A stretch of DNA of 64,000 nt from Marasmius tenuissimus. Taxonomy: Eukaryota > Basidiomycota > Agaricomycetes > Agaricales > Marasmiaceae. A model generated the notes under the pieces. It was not told where the DNA came from. It saw only the letters and a list, made by a program, of their open reading frames with translations, and ran no database searches. This document shows, piece after piece, positions 1 to 12,160 of this stretch. The position numbers were made by a program, and so were the translations under genes. The stretch's first letter is position 1; each line of letters opens with the position of its first letter. Where the stretch lies: positions 277,398 through 341,397 of the forward strand of contig JAQOTA010000006.1 in assembly GCA_029532415.1 (NCBI GenBank). The letters run 5' to 3'.

Positions 1-430
1 CCTCCTCGAGTACGACAACGGCTCAGACCGGTGATACGAGAACTGGAAAAGGGTCGAGAAATTATCGATTTATCAGTCACTGTCGCTGAACAAACATACC
101 TTCACTCACAAATGAACCTCTACATGCGATAACACGTGAGAAGCAACCACATCCACATCCTGAGGCCATCGAAGAATTCGCGTGGGGGCGTATGTGGGTA
201 GATGAAGTCATGAGCTCGACCGACGGGCTTCATGGCGGTAACGGGGTTCTTCTGGGTTGAGGGTGTTATATGTACAACGGTTGCAAAGTTGAAAAATCCG
301 AGGGTCAGAGAAGCTGAGAGCAGTGATGATGAAGGACGCACTGTTTCCGATTCAGGTGTCGATTTTCCCTGTGGAAAGAGCCGGACGTTCATGCACATGG
401 TGGTCGGTTGCGGTCAAGGGGTATGGAGAC
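1..430. other. Left-edge remnant, possibly module D 5' part
   Basis: No gene can be supported here. The stretch precedes the first copy of the recurrent box, the position that module D occupies in other units, and its last 150 bases resemble the distal part of D in composition. The similarity is weak and the window edge cuts it. Confidence 0.2.
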
Positions 431-434
431 AATA

Positions 435-469
435 GGCGCCCGTGTTAAAACTCTCACCGACACCACGAC
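435..469 (+). repeat. Recurrent box, copy 1
   Basis: GGCGCCCGT, a short spacer, then ACTCTCACCGACACCA. First of 16 copies of the box, all in plus orientation. Role unknown; promoter or leader is an inference from position. Confidence 0.5.
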
Positions 470-880
470 AAGCTCTAGCTCTATCCCCGATTCGTCTTTC
501 CACATACCCCCAATACCAGTCAATACTCTACAATTTCCCAGGTCCCAATCAAGGCTTGACTGTAACAGCCGTCATCAAGCCTCGCCCCAATTGACATTTC
601 ACCCTCACCTTCAGAAACCCGCAATCCCCTCAACCTCGGACGATGTCATAATCCTCTTACGCACCTCAAGTCTAATTCCCTCATCGTGCACCTTCATAGT
701 CTACGATGTTCATTTTTACTCTGTGTCGGTACCCTCTGTCGTCATGATGTGCTCCTTCCAACATCACTACCACCTCAAAGTCCTCGAGAACTGACGTTCT
801 TGGAATGCATACCACCGAACAACAAAAGGAACGAATTCGATCGCACGCAACTGCTCATTCTGGTCCCACAGCGCATTGTC
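470..880. other. Unassigned spacer between box and module C0
   Basis: Short open frames occur on both strands but none matches another copy in the window, and no splice-consistent gene could be assembled. Nothing further seen. Confidence 0.2.
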
Positions 881-881
881 G

Positions 882-2320
882 TCAACTCCAATACGAATAC
901 CGACCTACATGCCTTCGAGCACGAATATCTGCAGGCGCTTTCGTCGTTGTCGTCTTCGATATTCCCGAGCCAGGACCAGATTGGTGGGACTCGCTATCCA
1001 GGGCGAGTAAGGGCTGGGACGGTGAATAAAAGGGATGGGCTGTAGATGCTTCAATTGCAACTGAGGTTCCACTGGATTTGGTGCCTCCAGCAGTCGTGTC
1101 AACCGAGAAATCGACGGTGTTTGCGATTCCGAAGGATTCGATGATCCCGAACACTGGAGGAATAGCGCTCGAAAAGGCCTCTGCTTCCTTGACACTTGCT
1201 GAAACCACAGCCGACTCTGGCCACGACCTCTCCCCAATCAAAATCCGACATGTTGAGCGTCCGTGTTTGTGGTCGGTGCGTTCGTTTCCACGACTTTTGC
1301 CTTCTCATTCTGATTGCTCCTCGCTGTGCACCTTTTTGGGCGTTCTACAAGTCGAAGGTTGTATCTTGGAGTAACCCGAAACTCTCGGTTGCTGGATTGC
1401 GCAAGCCTGCATTCAACATGAAGACACGCGTATTGAAACTCATCTCTATTCGAATCCTTCGATTCTCTTCAAGTACACCCCGAAAATGAGCCCTACGGCT
1501 CTGGCTCGACGCTACATTTGCCCAACACACACCTCATATCATGGAGCTTTCATCCGGCCCTATCCCCCCCATAGTGGTCGTTTGGCACGTGCTCCACGTA
1601 GTAATGAAGAGGCGGCGATCAACGGGTTACCGTCAATCACCTACCGTGTGGTCTAGACCAAACTCGCATATTCAGAGTCGGAATAGTTGGCGTAGACGTC
1701 GATATTGGATGACAGCAACCCTCTGCAGAGAATAGCGTTTATTGGGTGGGGATATCGAACGGCGGTGAGCAAGGATGAAGGGAGGGCACGTTCTTGGGGG
1801 TTTCGGATTACCTCGAGCGGTAGCACCATCATCAGACATGGAGTCTGCTGCGTTTTCAATCACCCACGAATCGGTTATCCACACCACCCACCCCAACATC
1901 TTTCTCCACACAAGCATATCTCCGCCCAACGCATGCCGCACTGGTGGACCCAGCCGCGGTTCCCGAGGCCTGACCCTGGACAGTAATCTCTCAACGACGC
2001 TTTTCCGGTCACTCCTCGTTCTACTCCATACGCACCTCCCAGTACTCGACCGTTATTAGTCTGCGACAATAGGTTTGGCCGCCAAACTCGTATTCGGGTA
2101 TCAAGCATAACCGTTTGTTTCCTCTCTTCGGACGCCGGAGAGCTTCGCACATAATGTCCATCGAAGATAACAAGCCAGCCTTCGGTGTGCAGGGGGTCTT
2201 GGGGCTCTCGTCGGATGTGAGAGGCTACCAGGAATATGCCGGAGAGGCAAAAGGGGGGAAGGAAACATCTCCGATCCCCACTTCGGCGCGAATTCTGCTT
2301 TGTACTTCATCTCAACTCTC
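882..2320 (-). pseudogene. Module C, copy C0 (decayed minus-strand gene family)
   Basis: Minus-strand frames at 882-1241, 1672-1941 and 1875-2150 correspond in order to those of C1, C3 and C5. The 5' end carries the CGAG|GTGAG-like exon end (plus strand ctcggcgcg around 2283) also found in C2, C4 and C5. The frames do not join into one continuous product. The family is not recognised. It lies head-to-head with module B0, with a recurrent box in between. Confidence 0.35.
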
Positions 2321-2536
2321 TTTCCTTGTCTCCAGATCTACCGGTACATACATGAATCATAGACCATGGACCATGGATATCCAGAATTTATCTATGTTTC
2401 GGTGTGGTAAAATGATATGTATTCTCTTACATTTTACCTTGTGCGTACTCCAAGGACTGGGGTGCATTTCTGACGAGATAAACTTTAAGTACAAGTAACG
2501 ATCGCAGCCCAAGCTGAGGGATGTCACCCGGTTAAC

Positions 2537-2570
2537 GCGGCCCGTACTCGACTCTGACCGAAACCACCAC
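2537..2570 (+). repeat. Recurrent box, copy 2 (between C0 and B0)
   Basis: GCGGCCCGT, a short spacer, then CTCTGACCGAAACCACC. It lies between the 5' ends of minus-strand C0 and plus-strand B0. Confidence 0.6.
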
Positions 2571-2589
2571 GATACCTCCAAACCTTCGT

Positions 2590-4690
2590 CTTATTTTGGG
2601 GTTTCTGTCCTTCGATAACCTACATGATCTCCAGAATGTTGTTTGTGGATATGCCGGCGCCGCAATTCAGCGATCAGAAGGACTTGGGAGGGGTACCAAC
2701 TCGAAGGTTTTGGCGTCGCTCGTAAGTGGTTCTGTTCTTTTGACCGACCTTCTAATTCATTGGTCAACAGGGCTTGTCACAACTCGGTGAAATCTCTTGC
2801 ATCAACTCGCATCTAGAAGTAAAGGATAGCCGGCTTGAAGTTGGAGCTTGAAGGTATGCTGTTCTTGTTCTCTGCGTGAAGTTTCGGGCTGACGGCTTTT
2901 CCTTGCAAGTTCAACATCTTGCGACCCCGCAAATATCTATCACGCTGCACCACCCAAATGCGTCTTTTCTCTCTGCGGCAACCACTATTATCCACTCAGA
3001 CTCTGGTTCCCTCTCGCGCAAAAGATCAGGAAGCCTGCGACAAAAACTCCGAATTCTCTCACCGGGCGGGGCGAAGACTGAGCTGCTTGACAAGGAAAGG
3101 GAGAATCCAGATGCTATCAGGAAATCCAATGGTATGTCTCGTTCCGATTTTTATTTCTCTCTTCATTCTTTTCATCCCATATCGTCGGGTCTCTTAATTT
3201 CTAGCGTTTGCGTCCAGTCAGGTTGTGTTCAATGATCTGCTGACGTTACTTGTTCAACCCGTCACCACTCAGCAGGTCGTTTTGGGCACCCAGTTGAACA
3301 ACTACAGTCTTCCGGCTTAGCTAAAATTCGAATCCCATCGGCGGGACTCTGCATGATTGAAGAACATCAATCGTTCGTGCCTGCACGGTGTATCCCTCCG
3401 CCATCCACCTACTTGCGTGATTTCAGAGCAATGAATGGCCTCGAAGCGGTATGGCTCTCAAAGTTTTTCGTGAGTACTTTTCCCATATCTTGTCTTTATC
3501 ATACAGAGAACTAACTAGAACTGTCAGTGACTGTTTCTCCGCGTGAAGACGTCGACTGTCCGCCAGCACCCTTTCTGTTCCCCCGAATCAAACCATCTGA
3601 AAGTCTGGCACTCGTCGCTGTCACCGAACTCTTGAGAACTAGCCCCATTGTCGATACAAATGACCGCCGTACGGTGCTACCACGTCCCAATTTGACGCCC
3701 TCCACTTGGTCTCTCCGAGTGCCACGCAGACACTACGGCGTAATACAGATGGATGGACGTCAGCTGGGATGCAGAGAGTTGTTGGAGCAACCTAGAGATG
3801 TCGATGGCGGAAAGATTTGAAAGTTAGGGTGGCTTTGAGGGAGCATGGTAGAGGACTGGGCGGTGGCCAAGGACAACAGGACGGATCTTTATCGAGGCAA
3901 ACCAAAATATCAATGGTGGTCGGACATCCCTGATCAAGCTTGGAATGCATGGGCGTTAGCATCGGAAAGTTGCTTTCTGCCGGCGATCAGCTCGACATTC
4001 ACGTCTCTCATTCGTCGGATATCTGTGTCTGCATGATTACTTGCCGCCGTTCAACTTCAGTCGCCGCCACGACGAATGACTCTGCTGTAAAGCTCAAAAT
4101 CATTATGGCGACGTGGACCTGCGACAAAGCACAAGTTCGTTCACGTAGATGTAAGTTCTCATTTCCCCTCACTCTTTTTGTTTTCTTCTACATAACCCCC
4201 ACCTCTCAAGTGCTCTCCGCCTCCTACTTTCATTCTTACTATGGCCATCTACTTTAATGTTTGGTTACCAACCTACTTGGTGCCTCTGTTTTCGATAACC
4301 CACAATTTTCCCTCGACTTTCACTCCCTGTGAGGCTCACTGGATTTCGACTGATTACTGTGTCGTTTTTCAGCATCCCGAAAGACACCATCAATCGCGTT
4401 GCGAATCCAATAGCCGCTGGACCTGGGAATATAACGTACCTCTCAATCGACCTATTACCCATTCCCAGACCCTTTCTCCTCCTGGGTATCCCGGCAACCT
4501 GAGCTTAATAACGCCACTGGGTTGAGTATCGACCATGTCCTGAGGACGAATCGGTAGTTTCCTCAGTTGCCGGAGGGATGGAAGTGGCCAGCACAACATG
4601 CCGCAACTTGACACACAGGCGAGCCTAAACGTGTCGGCTTCTCCCAGCGTGGAATTCAATGCTTCGATCCAGATAAAACATACGATACCG
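2590..4690 (+). pseudogene. Module B, copy B0 (decayed plus-strand gene family)
   Basis: Exon-like blocks recur in the same order as in B1-B6: a leader exon, a GTAAGT donor near 2720, an exon starting GLSQLGE near 2771, a donor following GAAG near 2853, an exon ending AATCCAATG|GTATGT near 3130, an acceptor CAG near 3275 and a block beginning AATCCCATCGGCGGGACTCTG near 3330. A later frame (3845-4036) reads YQWWSDIPDQAW and resembles B1 DNA near 13530. I could not build one uninterrupted product. The family is not recognised. Confidence 0.35.
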
Positions 4691-4699
4691 TTTGATTGA

Positions 4700-5270
4700 A
4701 TTGCCTATCGATCGGCATAGATCTTGAGCGAGGCGCTGAGAATAGGGTGTTGGCAGTAAGCGCTTTGCTCGTTCGTTTCAAGAATCAGGCTGATCAATGT
4801 TCTAGAACGCCATTGAATAGGGCAGTTACTTGTGCGGGCGTATCTCTCCTCAAAGCTCGGAGCGAATGGAATACTTTTCTATCGACGGTTGTGGTACCTT
4901 TCCAAGCCAGAGGTGACTCGGAATGAAGAATGAGGGGCGTGGGATGGAGAGGGTGGAGGAACGGCGAATCACATTGCGGCTGGCTGGTGTGAAATTGTGC
5001 AGAGTGGACGACAGCAACTTCTGTCGGACGGCATAGATCTCGAGCGCGGCTCCAAGAAAGAGGGTCTTGGAGGCAAGCGCAAGGTTTGCTCGTTCGTGTC
5101 GAGAATGCCGCTGATTGAACTTTGATAAAGCTATCAAACAGGACATGATTGTAGGGTGAATATGAATGTAACATGTAACTCTCGAACCTGAACACAAACT
5201 TTATGATATCGATATCGGCTTGTCCATCTCCGACCGCCACTAGGTAGAATCATGTCTCAGGAAGCCCACG
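4700..5270 (+). repeat. Module G, two tandem partial copies upstream of A1
   Basis: Two neighbouring segments (about 4715-4800 and 5030-5120) share the pattern GGCATAGATCT..GAGCG..GCTC..GAGAA and GCTCGTTCGTKTC. Related DNA precedes A2 (about 16690-17130), A3 (about 26990-27360) and A4 (about 57400-57900). The plus-strand reading is LDLERGSEN-like. The product is unknown and probably decayed here. Confidence 0.35.
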
Positions 5271-5397
5271 GGTTCACTCGTGCTGTGTAGATCGTGAGCG
5301 ATCATTTCCGTGTTGGTGTATCTGGGGACAGTGTTCATGGGAGATACAGAGGTGATACAAGCTCGTGTGAGCTCGTGTGGGACATGAGGCAGCTGTG

Positions 5398-5513
5398 AGG
5401 CTTTCACTTAAGGTGAACTGTCCTCGAGTTTCACATCCCCTCCACCGTTCACTCCATCACCCCGCGCTTTCTCTCATCCCTCTTCCTTTCCAACTATTTT
5501 CTCTGTCCTGAAT
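5398..5513 (+). promoter_or_regulatory. Conserved upstream region of A1
   Basis: CTTTCACTTAAGGTGAACTG, then a CCCCTCCACC block and a pyrimidine-rich run directly before the ATG. The same order occurs before A2 (17156-17267) and A3 (27388-27499), while flanking DNA is less alike. This supports a promoter and 5' leader; exact elements are not known. Confidence 0.5.
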
Positions 5514-7788
5514 ATGGCTTCCTGTTTCCACGGTGCTCAACACACGACAATAGGAGCTAATGCCACTGTTCAAGCCGCGGCCAGAGATATAATCAACAAT
5601 ATCTACAGCAATACGGGGAGTGGAGATCGAGTCACTCTGGTAAGTATTGGACTGTGCGGTTTTCGGGCGCGATTCTAAATCTTGCCTCCAGTGCGGAAGA
5701 ACCTTTAGGAAAGTGATTGACGGCGACATTATTTTTCGACGCCAGCTATCGTCCGAGGTCCTGATAGCCAACATCAACTCGCAAAGGGGAGAACCAACAT
5801 CCGAGCCAGGGTTACGGGCAGTCAAAGTGAAGCAAGACATCGCACATCGACGTCGGTTCTGGTCCAGACTGCTATCAAACATCATCAAGCCACGGGGGAG
5901 GCCTTCAACATCAACAGCGTCATTGGGGTCGTCACAAGTAGTCAGAGTGAAGAAAACAAAACATACTGCTGAAATAGTTGGATATTCGGGAGTGTTTACG
6001 GCTATTACTCTTGAGCTAGTCGATGAGAACGATCAGGATCTATTCGAGGAGGTGAGCATCAGCATTCGGAGAGTGGAATGACTTCATGATTGGCTTTAGG
6101 CTATAAAGACTTACCTCGAGGCGGCGACACGCTGGCGGTGAGTAGGCAAACCGTACATCCACTGGTAATCATACTGATTTGAAGTTGCAGGTCAGCGCTG
6201 CTGGTTCAAGTATTTGCGGTGGCCGAGTCGAGCGTTTTGACATTGATAGTTCATGATGGTAGGTTTTTTGTTGGGAATCTTGCGTGTGCTCAAAGAGCTG
6301 TAGAACTCGCGAACGGGGTCGAATTTGCTGTTCGGTATTATTCGGGGGAAAAGGAATGGATTGTATTTTACTACCTAAATTATACGTTTGTATGTCCAAC
6401 CATCGAGCTTTTTGACCCAGCTGAGATGTGCCCTTAGGGTGTTGCGATCCAGTCTCTGCGCTACGACGAGGCGACGAGATTTCCGGTGAGCTGGTTATTT
6501 TTAGCATTGGATGGGGAATAATGGCAAACAGGTTACGAGACGTTGGGAAGACTGGTCGTTCAATCCCAAAACCCTTTCCTGGCATTACGACTTGGCTTCC
6601 ATCTCCCTCAATCCACCGAGCGAAAGGGACCTCCTATCATTCCTCAATCCACTACCACCACTTCGCCAAGACACCCTTCCACAACTAAACACCGCCGAAA
6701 TCACCGCCCACATCGAGGAAACCTTGGGCGATGTTTTGCACCTGATTGCGTCAGTGGGAAACAACTGGGCAATCGACCTGCCACGCCATGGGCTTTTGAC
6801 CTTTGGCGCTGTTGTCAACAGAAACAAACGCGGAATTCTCGCCCACCTTTCTTCCACTTCCTCCCCTGAATGGTATTGCCAGAGCCGCAACTCCGACGTC
6901 AAAGCCAGCTTGTCTGGCTCAGGTATGTCCACCTTTCAACTTCATCTTCCTCTTACTGACTTGATCCCAGGGCGAGTGGATTTGACATTCCACAAGACCG
7001 GTGACGTGCAAGTGCACCTCAAGTTCGGCTTGCGCATACCAGACAACGACCGCAACCAGCTTTGTTGCGCCTACCTCTCGCAGTCCCTCCACCTCTGCAA
7101 TGACTCTAAAGATGTAAGAGATGTTGGTGAGTGTTCCTTCACGCGCTCCTGCTTTCCTTTGTCTGATCTTTTCACTTCCCGAGTCTATGTCGATCGCGTC
7201 GGGTTCAACCTCAAGGGTACATTCTTCAACAACCCCACCACATGTAACCCGCCAGCATACCTCTTTGTTCCACACCTACGCACCGAACTCATCAACAACC
7301 TGTATTGCGTCCGTCATCCGCTCCCTCAAAGCCTATTCTACTGGGCCCGCGATCGACAGGGAAGGAATGTCATCACTGAGGAGGATTGGAAGGAATTCGG
7401 GATCCCTGAGTTGAGGGCGCGGGAATGGATTGGTTCTTGGTGGGATAAACCGGATTATACACTGGTCCAAAGTCATCTTCGCACAAAGAACTATGACCTG
7501 GATGGGAGGCAATACGCTCGTGATCATGGGCATCCCGAGTTAATATTTGGTGAGTCGTGTTCTCTGCCCGAACCGACACCACATTGATATCCTTTTTGTT
7601 TCTCAGCCGATCCTCACGGCACCACAAGAATACAAGAGTTTGAAGACTCAAACTCAGACACCCACTCCGAAACTTCTTCCTCGCAATCACAACTTGCATC
7701 GCCGTTATCATCTTCGCCTGTGGAGGCACCCGGTACAGAAGACACTCCGACATTACCAACGGAACGTACGGCTGCTAGCGCTCACTAG
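5514..7788 (+). CDS. Gene A1, ten-exon agaricomycete orphan protein (606 aa)
   Basis: Exons: 5514-5639, 5692-6051, 6100-6137, 6191-6258, 6304-6389, 6438-6485, 6532-6922, 6971-7126, 7184-7549, 7607-7788. They sum to 1821 nt with no internal stop, and every junction is GT-AG and phase-consistent. Residues 1-42 carry IGANATVQAAARDIINNIY, like the short N-terminal motif on many agaricomycete orphan proteins. Exon 2 holds an internal duplication relative to A4. Residues around 175-240 (SALLVQVFAVAES, then ELANG) recall a family with a degenerate kinase-like N-lobe, from memory only. The middle is tryptophan-rich (WSFNPKTLSWHYDLASISL). Residues 547-606 form a Ser/Asp/Glu-rich tail. No signal peptide or membrane segment was seen. 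Function is unknown. The start is the ATG shared by all four copies. Confidence 0.8.
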
Positions 7789-8089
7789 GCCAAATGTGGT
7801 CTCTTGAAGAGGTTGTGTACGTACCGTGTCTTCATATTCATGTTCTTTTTCTTCAAGTCTGATGCGCGACCTTCAGATACCCACTGGTCTCGGCGGCCGC
7901 TCGAGCCAAAGTAGACAGTGTCTTACCAGTTTGAATCTTATACTCTCAACTCCCCGATCGTTATCTATACAAGTTCTTACGGACCCGTTTCAATTTTAAC
8001 TGAATTGTACTTTGTGTTACATGATCTAGAACGATATTTACACAGTATGATCAAATGGACTTTGCGTATTACAACCATCCCGACGCCGT
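7789..8089. other. 3' flank of A1, shared spacer towards the INO1 relic
   Basis: No gene. It contains the A-family 3' flank: an ACCCGTTTCAATTTTAACTG-like stretch near 7983, repeated after A2 (near 19792) and in part after A3 (near 29990). This spacer is homologous to the DNA between A4 and functional INO1. Confidence 0.5.
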
Positions 8090-8500
8090 ATGAGGAGAAC
8101 TACGTAGTTGATGCACTGAGGGTGGCAGACCAGTCAAACACATAACGGGTTTGACTCGAGCAGATAGGTGAATAGCAAAAAGACTGAGCAAAGAGACGCA
8201 AATTCCTCGCCGCCCTTGCGAGTCGGGAGCTCAGTGATAATGGTGAGGCCGCAGGTTACAAGAGTTCTGATTGAGATTAGGGTCCAGATCAGGTATGGAA
8301 CGAGATACGAAAACATAAACAACTCACCTAAGATCTTGCACTCGTTGAAGTCGACCTTCCCACCGTAGAAGATCTCCGAGTCGATGGCTCTCTTTGAATT
8401 GCCGAAGGAGGAAACACGATGCGGTGTGAGCGCTCGCCCTCTCCTCCGACGGGAATACCCTCAGAGCCAACCTCGGGATCCTTGAGAGGCTCTTCCCACC
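8090..8500 (-). pseudogene. INO1 3' relic I1
   Basis: Minus-strand reading keeps pieces such as LTIITELPTRKGGEEFASL, matching functional INO1 exon 3. It also keeps the ACTCACC donor context and the exon 2 end (TGCACTCGTTGAAG on plus). The last coding exon is missing: homology jumps from the DNA 3' of the INO1 stop codon into exon 3. Similarity stops near 8490, the homologous position to about 61370 in INO1 exon 2. It cannot encode a synthase because the NAD-binding and catalytic parts are absent. Confidence 0.85.
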
Positions 8501-9330
8501 CGCAGAGGGTACGATGCTATCTTATGCCGGCCAGTGAACAGTTAGAGAAGGCCGGCTTGGACATGTAGGCAATATCGAGGAATAGTTTCGAGCTGATCAG
8601 GTATTCGACGTGGCTGAACGATTGGCGGGGAGATTGTCAACTTCACGAGCACCGTCAAGATGAAAGTGACCGATGTTTGGTGAGTTATGAAATGCGCGAA
8701 TGTCGGATTGAGTGCCAGAGGAGGAGATACAGTGAGTCGCAGCCAACGTCGATACGATTGGTGCTTCCAAGCTCAACTTCCGACGTTCCATTGACACTTC
8801 TATCCATTCCGGCGACCTGTCCTCCTGTTCTGATTATCCTCGGCGCCTCCATCTAACCCTCTCCGTTGGGCGGGGACCACCTCCTCGCCGATCCCTTGGG
8901 GATGCGCAGTAGAGGAGCCATACTAACGGGCGGACTCCTCTTGATCTGAACACCAGCAGCAACCGCAGTACTCCAGCGGCAGCACGTTGGTGGGCCACAG
9001 ATCCTCCTGGTATACCTAAACCGGACAGGACAAGAAGGATGGTGCATGGTTCACTTTGAGTGCACGATTGTTGTCCTGAATTCGAAGGGTTCAAATGACC
9101 GGAGCGTTGGGTAAAAGCCGCTGCTGATAGCCCAGATTCTGGGAATCTTGCCTGCTGCAGGAACGAAACTGTCAGGGAATCTATGAGGCCGAATTGAATT
9201 CACATACAACATACCTAAAATTATCGCCAAAGTCCGAGTCGGCGAGATCAACGACACCAAGGATGGAGATTCTCTAAAGGGAATCGTTGGCCGGCGATGT
9301 CTAGACTTCCATCCCACCAATCGTGACGTT
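8501..9330 (-). pseudogene. Module E, copy E1 (decayed minus-strand sequence joined to the INO1 relic)
   Basis: Begins exactly where INO1 similarity ends. Frames at 8597-8797 and 9051-9320 are homologous to E2 (20313-21130). In both copies a minus-strand exon resembling NVTIDGMEVE (clearest in E2) is followed by a GTATGT donor and an acceptor before CAGGCAAGATTC. Frames are interrupted in this copy. The family is not recognised. Confidence 0.4.
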
Positions 9331-10245
9331 GAAATAGACCGCGCGTATTACTATTGGCAACAACATGCAGCTCGAGGGTCGAGTTATATCCTGGCTCTAC
9401 GCCTGCGACGGAACTCGAACGTCATGAGGGCGAGGAGGGTGTGATGAAGAATGCCCATGGCCAAATATGTGAGCTTTAAGCTAGTGAATTGGGGCTTGTC
9501 AACGAAAGACGACATCCTTTCCGACCCCAGCTCTCATCGGCACCGTTATCGTTCGGGATCCTAGTCTCCCCTGAATCTTCTCTACCGTTCCAGTATTGAG
9601 GCGAGGGTCGGTTACGCAGGGTTCGAGAGTTGAGAAGATCGTGTGTGGAGTTGTAATTCCACCCGGGGGGTTGGGGGGCACCGAGACCCGATATCACCAA
9701 TTTGCTAGGTGGAAAAAGGTGCTCTGGGCGTATGGTGTTTGTGGCGATCGGCATCGAATCGTAGCTAAGGTCAGTCCAAGCGGGACGATACCGCGACGTG
9801 GCTTGTGAATGCAGACGCTAGATCTTTTTTGTGAAATATCGAAAACTACAGGACGAGATCGACAAGTTTGGGTCTCTCCACAACTGGAGGGTGAGGAAGT
9901 GAAGCTGAGTTTGGAGAAGAGATCTAATGATTTCGTGTGGAGTGGCCACCGGTGACGGGTATCGAATGCGAGGAAATGATAATGTTCGCCTGTAATATGA
10001 ACAGACACCAGCCAGTGGTAAGGCAATGGCGAGAGGAGAGACGAAGGGTGAAGGCGAAGAAAAAGCGCAGGTGAAACTGACTGTACAACCCACAGCAAGA
10101 AGCCTATTTCCTCTCAGACGAGCTTTCGAGGTTGAAGAAGATAATCGAGAACAGTTTGGGGCCGTTTGGCATGGTGAATATTCCGCTAAATACCCTCTGA
10201 GGCTCCGGGAGCACCGTGCTGAAACCACTTGTCAGTAACGCGTCG
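9331..10245 (-). pseudogene. Module D, copy D1 (decayed minus-strand family)
   Basis: Minus-strand frame 9694-10098 includes CIHKPRRGIVPLGLTLATIR, the conserved core of family D (compare D2 VCIHKPHHCVVPLGL, D3 VCIDKPINSVVPSGL, D4 VCVHKPSYGVVPSG). A second block (about 9500-9680) reads FSTLEPCVTDPRLNTG, shared with D2. The reading frame is not continuous. Function unknown. Confidence 0.5.
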
Positions 10246-10553
10246 AATGAACCGCGAACCGCGAAAAGCACCTGGACCATAGTCTCTTATCCCATAAGAG
10301 AGGTCTCTCCTAAGCTTTCTTCTCCTCCCGACGGGATTATACATCGTGCCATCGCAAATTCGAAGGTTTCTATACCAATGTCAGTGAGCACGCTAGAAAA
10401 CCGTTTGCGGTAGTTCTACTTATCGGGTACACAAAGCGTAGCCCTAGCGATTGAGGCATACTCCTGCCTTGGTTGGCGATCCTTTCTGTATTGAGAGTCA
10501 AAAGTCCGGGAGAGCCATGGTGGTCGTCGCTGTGAAGGCATGTGGAGATAATT

Positions 10554-10586
10554 GGCGCCCATGCTCAAACTCTCACCGAAACTACA
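10554..10586 (+). repeat. Recurrent box, copy 3
   Basis: GGCGCCCATGCTC, then AACTCTCACCGAAACTAC, preceded by the extended ATGGTGGTCGTCGCTGT stretch seen before several copies. An ATG follows at 10590. Confidence 0.6.
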
Positions 10587-10629
10587 ATCATGAGCACTAT
10601 GTCATACTCACCAATCACCAACCACCACT

Positions 10630-12160
10630 CTATAACGACTCTGGTGCTAATTGAGATTCGACGATCACGGCCGCAGCAAATTCGTTGTACGGACAGCCAG
10701 AAATAAAAATCAGGCGACTCTTCAGTACATCCGACAGAGACGATATCCGCAACGGTTTCAACTTTCGACCTTGGACAATTCTCTTGCGTATTTCAAGCCT
10801 ATGTCTTGAAGACCCCGAGGAGGACACGCCAACTTGCCGGACATTGGCTCGGAGGGTGAGGGTGACGAGGATTGACGGAATTGGGCAATTGGCGGGAGAG
10901 GATGTGGGGGATTCGTCAGGTTGAGCTCAGGTGGACAGAAGAGGTGTCTCACCTTGCGAGTACAAACAACGCCGCTGAAGCTGAGGCTCAATGACTCTTA
11001 GACGGCAAATCAGCAAGGCTGGAATCTCATCGAACGCCTTTCAGTCGGGTTCAAGGCGTTCGGCTACGTCACCGCCTGCAACAAGCGGCGAACGAGTAGC
11101 ATTTTTGACCTCTATGCCCTCCAAAGTCGCTCTTGTTGGACCAGAAGCGGGCGGTCGGACTGGCGATGTCTCGGAGGTGGATGTGGAGCAGAAGTGGAGG
11201 CCGAGGCAGAATAGGGTGGGGAGGAAGTGTTTGGGAGAGGGTCGAAGCTATCTGGTATGTCTCGAGTTTTAGTCTTTTCACCCGGTGGTGATGTCAATCG
11301 TTCTCTTTAGCTACTTTTCTCTTTACAGGCATCTCGTCCCACGTCTCTATCCTTCATATCACGATATCTTCCTCTGCTAGACCCAACCACAAACCTCAGC
11401 CTCGCATTTATCGCATACGACACTGAAATCTGAAACCCCTCGTTTGACCTCCAGGGTATAGCTCGAATTCCGACCGGCACCCCCAGTAATGATGGGATAT
11501 TCCTTCCTGACACCAATACGACCACTCGAGAATCGATCCGTTCGTGTGCGCCGGAAAATGGAAAGACGACGATCCCTCTCAACTGGCTATCACGAACCCA
11601 CAACGCGCCATCACCAACCTCGGTGCAGACACTGACATCTACACCTATGGGTTTGAGTTGGCAGGCGCCTTATTCGTCATCGTTATCGGTATCCACAAGT
11701 GTCGGTTCGGCGTGGAAAGTCGGTCGTGGAAGACTTTCCTGCTTGGAGAGCCAGGTCAAGGTCGGATGGAGAGGAGGAAGGATGAACTTGGGAGTTTTAC
11801 CTGCGAGTTCGGGATCCGTTGCCTCCACTATCTGCATCGAATGAACATCATTTACAGTTGCGAGTGACGATTCGGAGGCGAAGGAGGTTCTAGCAATCGC
11901 ATACCCCGATAACGTTTCATTGTCCAGCTTCCCCCTGTTTACTCTACGGTACACCAAACCTCTTTCATACACGCCTCATACCTGGCAAATACTTCAACCA
12001 CCCGATTCGAATTCTGCAGGCCACGGGTGTTGAACCACTTCAGGCCAACGGAAAGTTTTGCACAGAGAAAATTGGAATGGGCGGCCAGCACTTGGAGTGT
12101 TGCACGTTGGTTGATATTTTAGATCAAGGGGAAATCAGGCACTCATTTCGGCATGTAGTC
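10630..12160 (-). pseudogene. Module C, copy C1
   Basis: Minus-strand frames at 11670-11972 (with VEATDPELAGKTPKF and DTDNDDE), 11307-11603 (SGRNIPSLLGVPVGIRA) and 10758-10991 (GLQDIGLKYAREL) are in the same order as in C3 and C5. Splice-like ends are present, but the pieces do not give a clean full-length product by eye. Unknown family, divergent from B1. Confidence 0.4.

Noticed and set aside
6511..7587. A 358-codon frame taken as a separate gene
   Set aside because: It is exons 7-9 of A1 read through in-frame introns; the ATG at 6511 lies within intron 6.
10517..10600. Reading the box region as a conserved peptide (VVVAVKACGDNW)
   Set aside because: The peptide frame is broken in several copies while the DNA box stays conserved, so a non-coding role is more likely.
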